Below are positions 62,549 to 64,000 of a stretch of 64,000 nucleotides of DNA, one piece after another. Source of the DNA: Xanthomonas sp. GPE 39 (GTDB lineage: Bacteria; Pseudomonadota; Gammaproteobacteria; Xanthomonadales; Xanthomonadaceae); assembly GCF_000963005.1 (NCBI RefSeq), contig NZ_JZHZ01000007.1:2164254-2228253 (forward strand). Direction: 5' to 3'. Positions within the stretch are counted from its first letter, which is position 1; the number at the start of each line of letters is the position of its first letter. A program made the translations under genes and the position numbers. The notes beneath the pieces were generated by a model, which worked only from the letters and a program-made list of their open reading frames with translations, searched no databases and was not told where the DNA came from.

Positions 62549-63693
62549 GCGCGTAGCACCACGCCATCGTGCTCGCCCCACCACAGCCAAACCGTATCGC
62601 CCCGGCTCAGGCGTTGGCTGGCATGACGCTGCTGATTGATGACGCTGACCATCAGCGTGAAGCCGCCCAGCAGGCGCACGTGGTAAACCGAATAGCTACC
62701 GAAATACGTGATGTCCTCGATCACACCAGCGGCCTTGTTATGCGTCTGGGCCGGCGTCTGCTGGCCAATGCGTAACTGCTCCGGACGCAGCGCGAAAAAC
62801 ACCGACTGTCCGCCACAACCAGGCAGGCCATCGCCGACGATGATGCGATCGGGAAACATCGCGCTATGCAGGCGCGTACCATCTGGTTCGTCCGGGTCGA
62901 TGCGGGCCTGGATCAGGTTGACCGAGCCGATGAACTCGGCGGCGAAGCGATTGGCCGGCTGCTCATAAATTGCGTCCGGGGTGCCGATCTGGCGGATAAC
63001 GCCCGCATCCATCAGCGCAATACGCGAGGCCATGGTCATCGCCTCTTCCTGGTCATGGGTGACCATCACGCAGGTGACGGCAGAGGCCTGGATGATCGCG
63101 CGCAACTCCAATTGCATTTGTGCGCGCAGTTGCTTGTCCAGCGCCGCCATCGGTTCGTCCAGCAGCAACAGCTTTGGTCGCTTGGCCAGTGCGCGTGCCA
63201 GCGCCACGCGCTGCTGCTGCCCACCGGAGAGCTGGTGCGGCTTGCGTTTGCCCAAGGTCTGCAACCGTACCAACTCCAACATCTCGCCGACGCGGGCAAC
63301 GATGGCGGTACGCGAGAGGCCATCGAACCTCAGACCGAAGGCGATATTCTGCTCCACCGTCATATGCGGAAACAGCGCATAGGACTGAAACATCATATTG
63401 AGCGGGCGCTGGTAAGGCGGCAGGTCATCCAATGGCTGACCGTCGAGCACGATGCGGCCACGGCTAGGTCGTTCGAACCCACCCAGACAGCGCAGCAACG
63501 TGGACTTGCCGCTGCCGGAACCGCCGAGCAAAGCGAAGATCTCGCCCTTGCCGATCTCCAGATCGATCACATCCAGCGCAACGACACCCTCGTAGTCCTT
63601 GCACACACCGGCAATGGACAGATAACCACAGCCCGTGGTCGGCGGCGTGGGTGACTCCGGCAGAGGGTGGGGGTTGACTTGGCTCAACGCCAT
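62545..63693 (-). CDS. potG: Putrescine/polyamine ABC transporter ATP-binding protein PotG
   Basis: A 382-residue ABC ATPase. Walker A is [10 protein letters not shown], the signature [15 protein letters not shown] and Walker [13 protein letters not shown]. The C-terminal TOBE region gives [20 protein letters not shown]. The ATG at 63693 ([15 protein letters not shown]) is chosen; the long frame upstream lacks family character. No periplasmic PotF gene is on either side in the window. Confidence 0.93.
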   Translation of the reverse strand: MALSQVNPHPLPESPTPPTTGCGYLSIAGVCKDYEGVVALDVIDLEIGKGEIFALLGGSGSGKSTLLRCLGGFERPSRGRIVLDGQPLDDLPPYQRPLNMMFQSYALFPHMTVEQNIAFGLRFDGLSRTAIVARVGEMLELVRLQTLGKRKPHQLSGGQQQRVALARALAKRPKLLLLDEPMAALDKQLRAQMQLELRAIIQASAVTCVMVTHDQEEAMTMASRIALMDAGVIRQIGTPDAIYEQPANRFAAEFIGSVNLIQARIDPDEPDGTRLHSAMFPDRIIVGDGLPGCGGQSVFFALRPEQLRIGQQTPAQTHNKAAGVIEDITYFGSYSVYHVRLLGGFTLMVSVINQQRHASQRLSRGDTVWLWWGEHDGVVLRA

Positions 63694-64000
63694 CGGTTGT
63701 TGCTCATGAAAACGCCATCGAGATGCGTCACCGATGCTGCTGACGAACGCAGCACACTGGCGCATAGTGTAGCCGCGCTTGCCATCTGCGCGATACCGCA
63801 GCAGCGCGCTCACTTCGACAGCGACATCCCCACTCCCCCGCCTGCGCCGATCCCGGACGATGACGGCGCGCGACGGCAAACCTGCATGCCTGTGCACTCT
63901 TCTTAAAGCACAGATGCCTGAACCGCACTTCCTAGAGCGTGTTATGAACTTGAGGCTTTCGCGGCTATCGTAAGCGGATGAAGCCAGCACGCTCCTATCC
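63694..64000. other. Right-edge region; possible IS end near 63933
   Basis: No gene is supported. Near 63932-63948 the sequence CTAG-AGCGTGTTATGAAC resembles an IS5-type terminal repeat after a CTAG target, but the rest lies outside the window, so this is only a suggestion. The pot operon promoter should lie between 63694 and about 63800. Confidence 0.25.

Overview
The window is a 64-kb stretch of GC-rich (about 63-65% by eye) gammaproteobacterial chromosome. The gene order lpxB-rnhB-dnaE-accA, an effector with a Xanthomonas VirD4-interacting domain (XVIPCD), an H-NS protein of the Xanthomonas type and the overall gene set point to Xanthomonadaceae, most likely Xanthomonas. An early-branching, reduced-genome lineage such as X. 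albilineans would fit the GC content and the decayed patches, but the species is inference. About 52 protein genes and one tRNA gene are supported.

Layout. 1-6.0 kb: end of lpxB, then rnhB, dnaE and accA on the plus strand. 6.2-14.9 kb: a HemJ-like membrane protein, a methyltransferase, a PhaZ-type depolymerase, a secreted cyclophilin, a secreted serine hydrolase, a KdgT permease, an EamA transporter and a GAF-GGDEF diguanylate cyclase. 14.9-22.7 kb: RNA genes (RluF, DEAD-box helicase, S4 protein), small membrane and secreted proteins, Ogt, a ClC channel and ribosomal protein THX. 22.8-25.2 kb: the minus-strand block gltX-zur-merC-like. 25.8-32 kb: a secreted C1 protease, rlmJ, a GNAT gene and mfd. 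32.6-36 kb: a sugar cassette of a GPH transporter and a GH127 beta-L-arabinofuranosidase, behind a 570-bp leader with two perfect palindromes. 36.1-37.8 kb: gpmA and nfi, divergent.

Accessory patches. 37.8-39.65 kb is AT-richer and gene-poor. It has a 44-bp decayed copy of the nfi 3' end near its far side, one small secreted-protein gene and a heptamer tandem repeat. 43.8-47.2 kb carries a probable type IV secretion antibacterial pair: a lipoprotein immunity gene overlapping by 4 bp a 727-residue lipase effector with a peptidoglycan-binding domain and a C-terminal XVIPCD. A broken fragment of a second related gene follows it. No secretion apparatus is encoded here.

47.2-64 kb: ftsY, mutY, yggX, a FGE-like lipoprotein, rnd, an H-NS protein, tRNA-Ala(CGC), ybeY, an exported protein, corC, a DUF4105 membrane protein, corA, a succinate-semialdehyde-type dehydrogenase, an IS5-family transposase remnant and the potGHI polyamine import operon. 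Polyamine import beside this dehydrogenase suggests putrescine use through GABA and succinate semialdehyde. The most interesting items are the effector-immunity locus with its decayed neighbour, the unusual join at the start of the immunity gene, and the nfi-flanked patch with its small secreted peptide.
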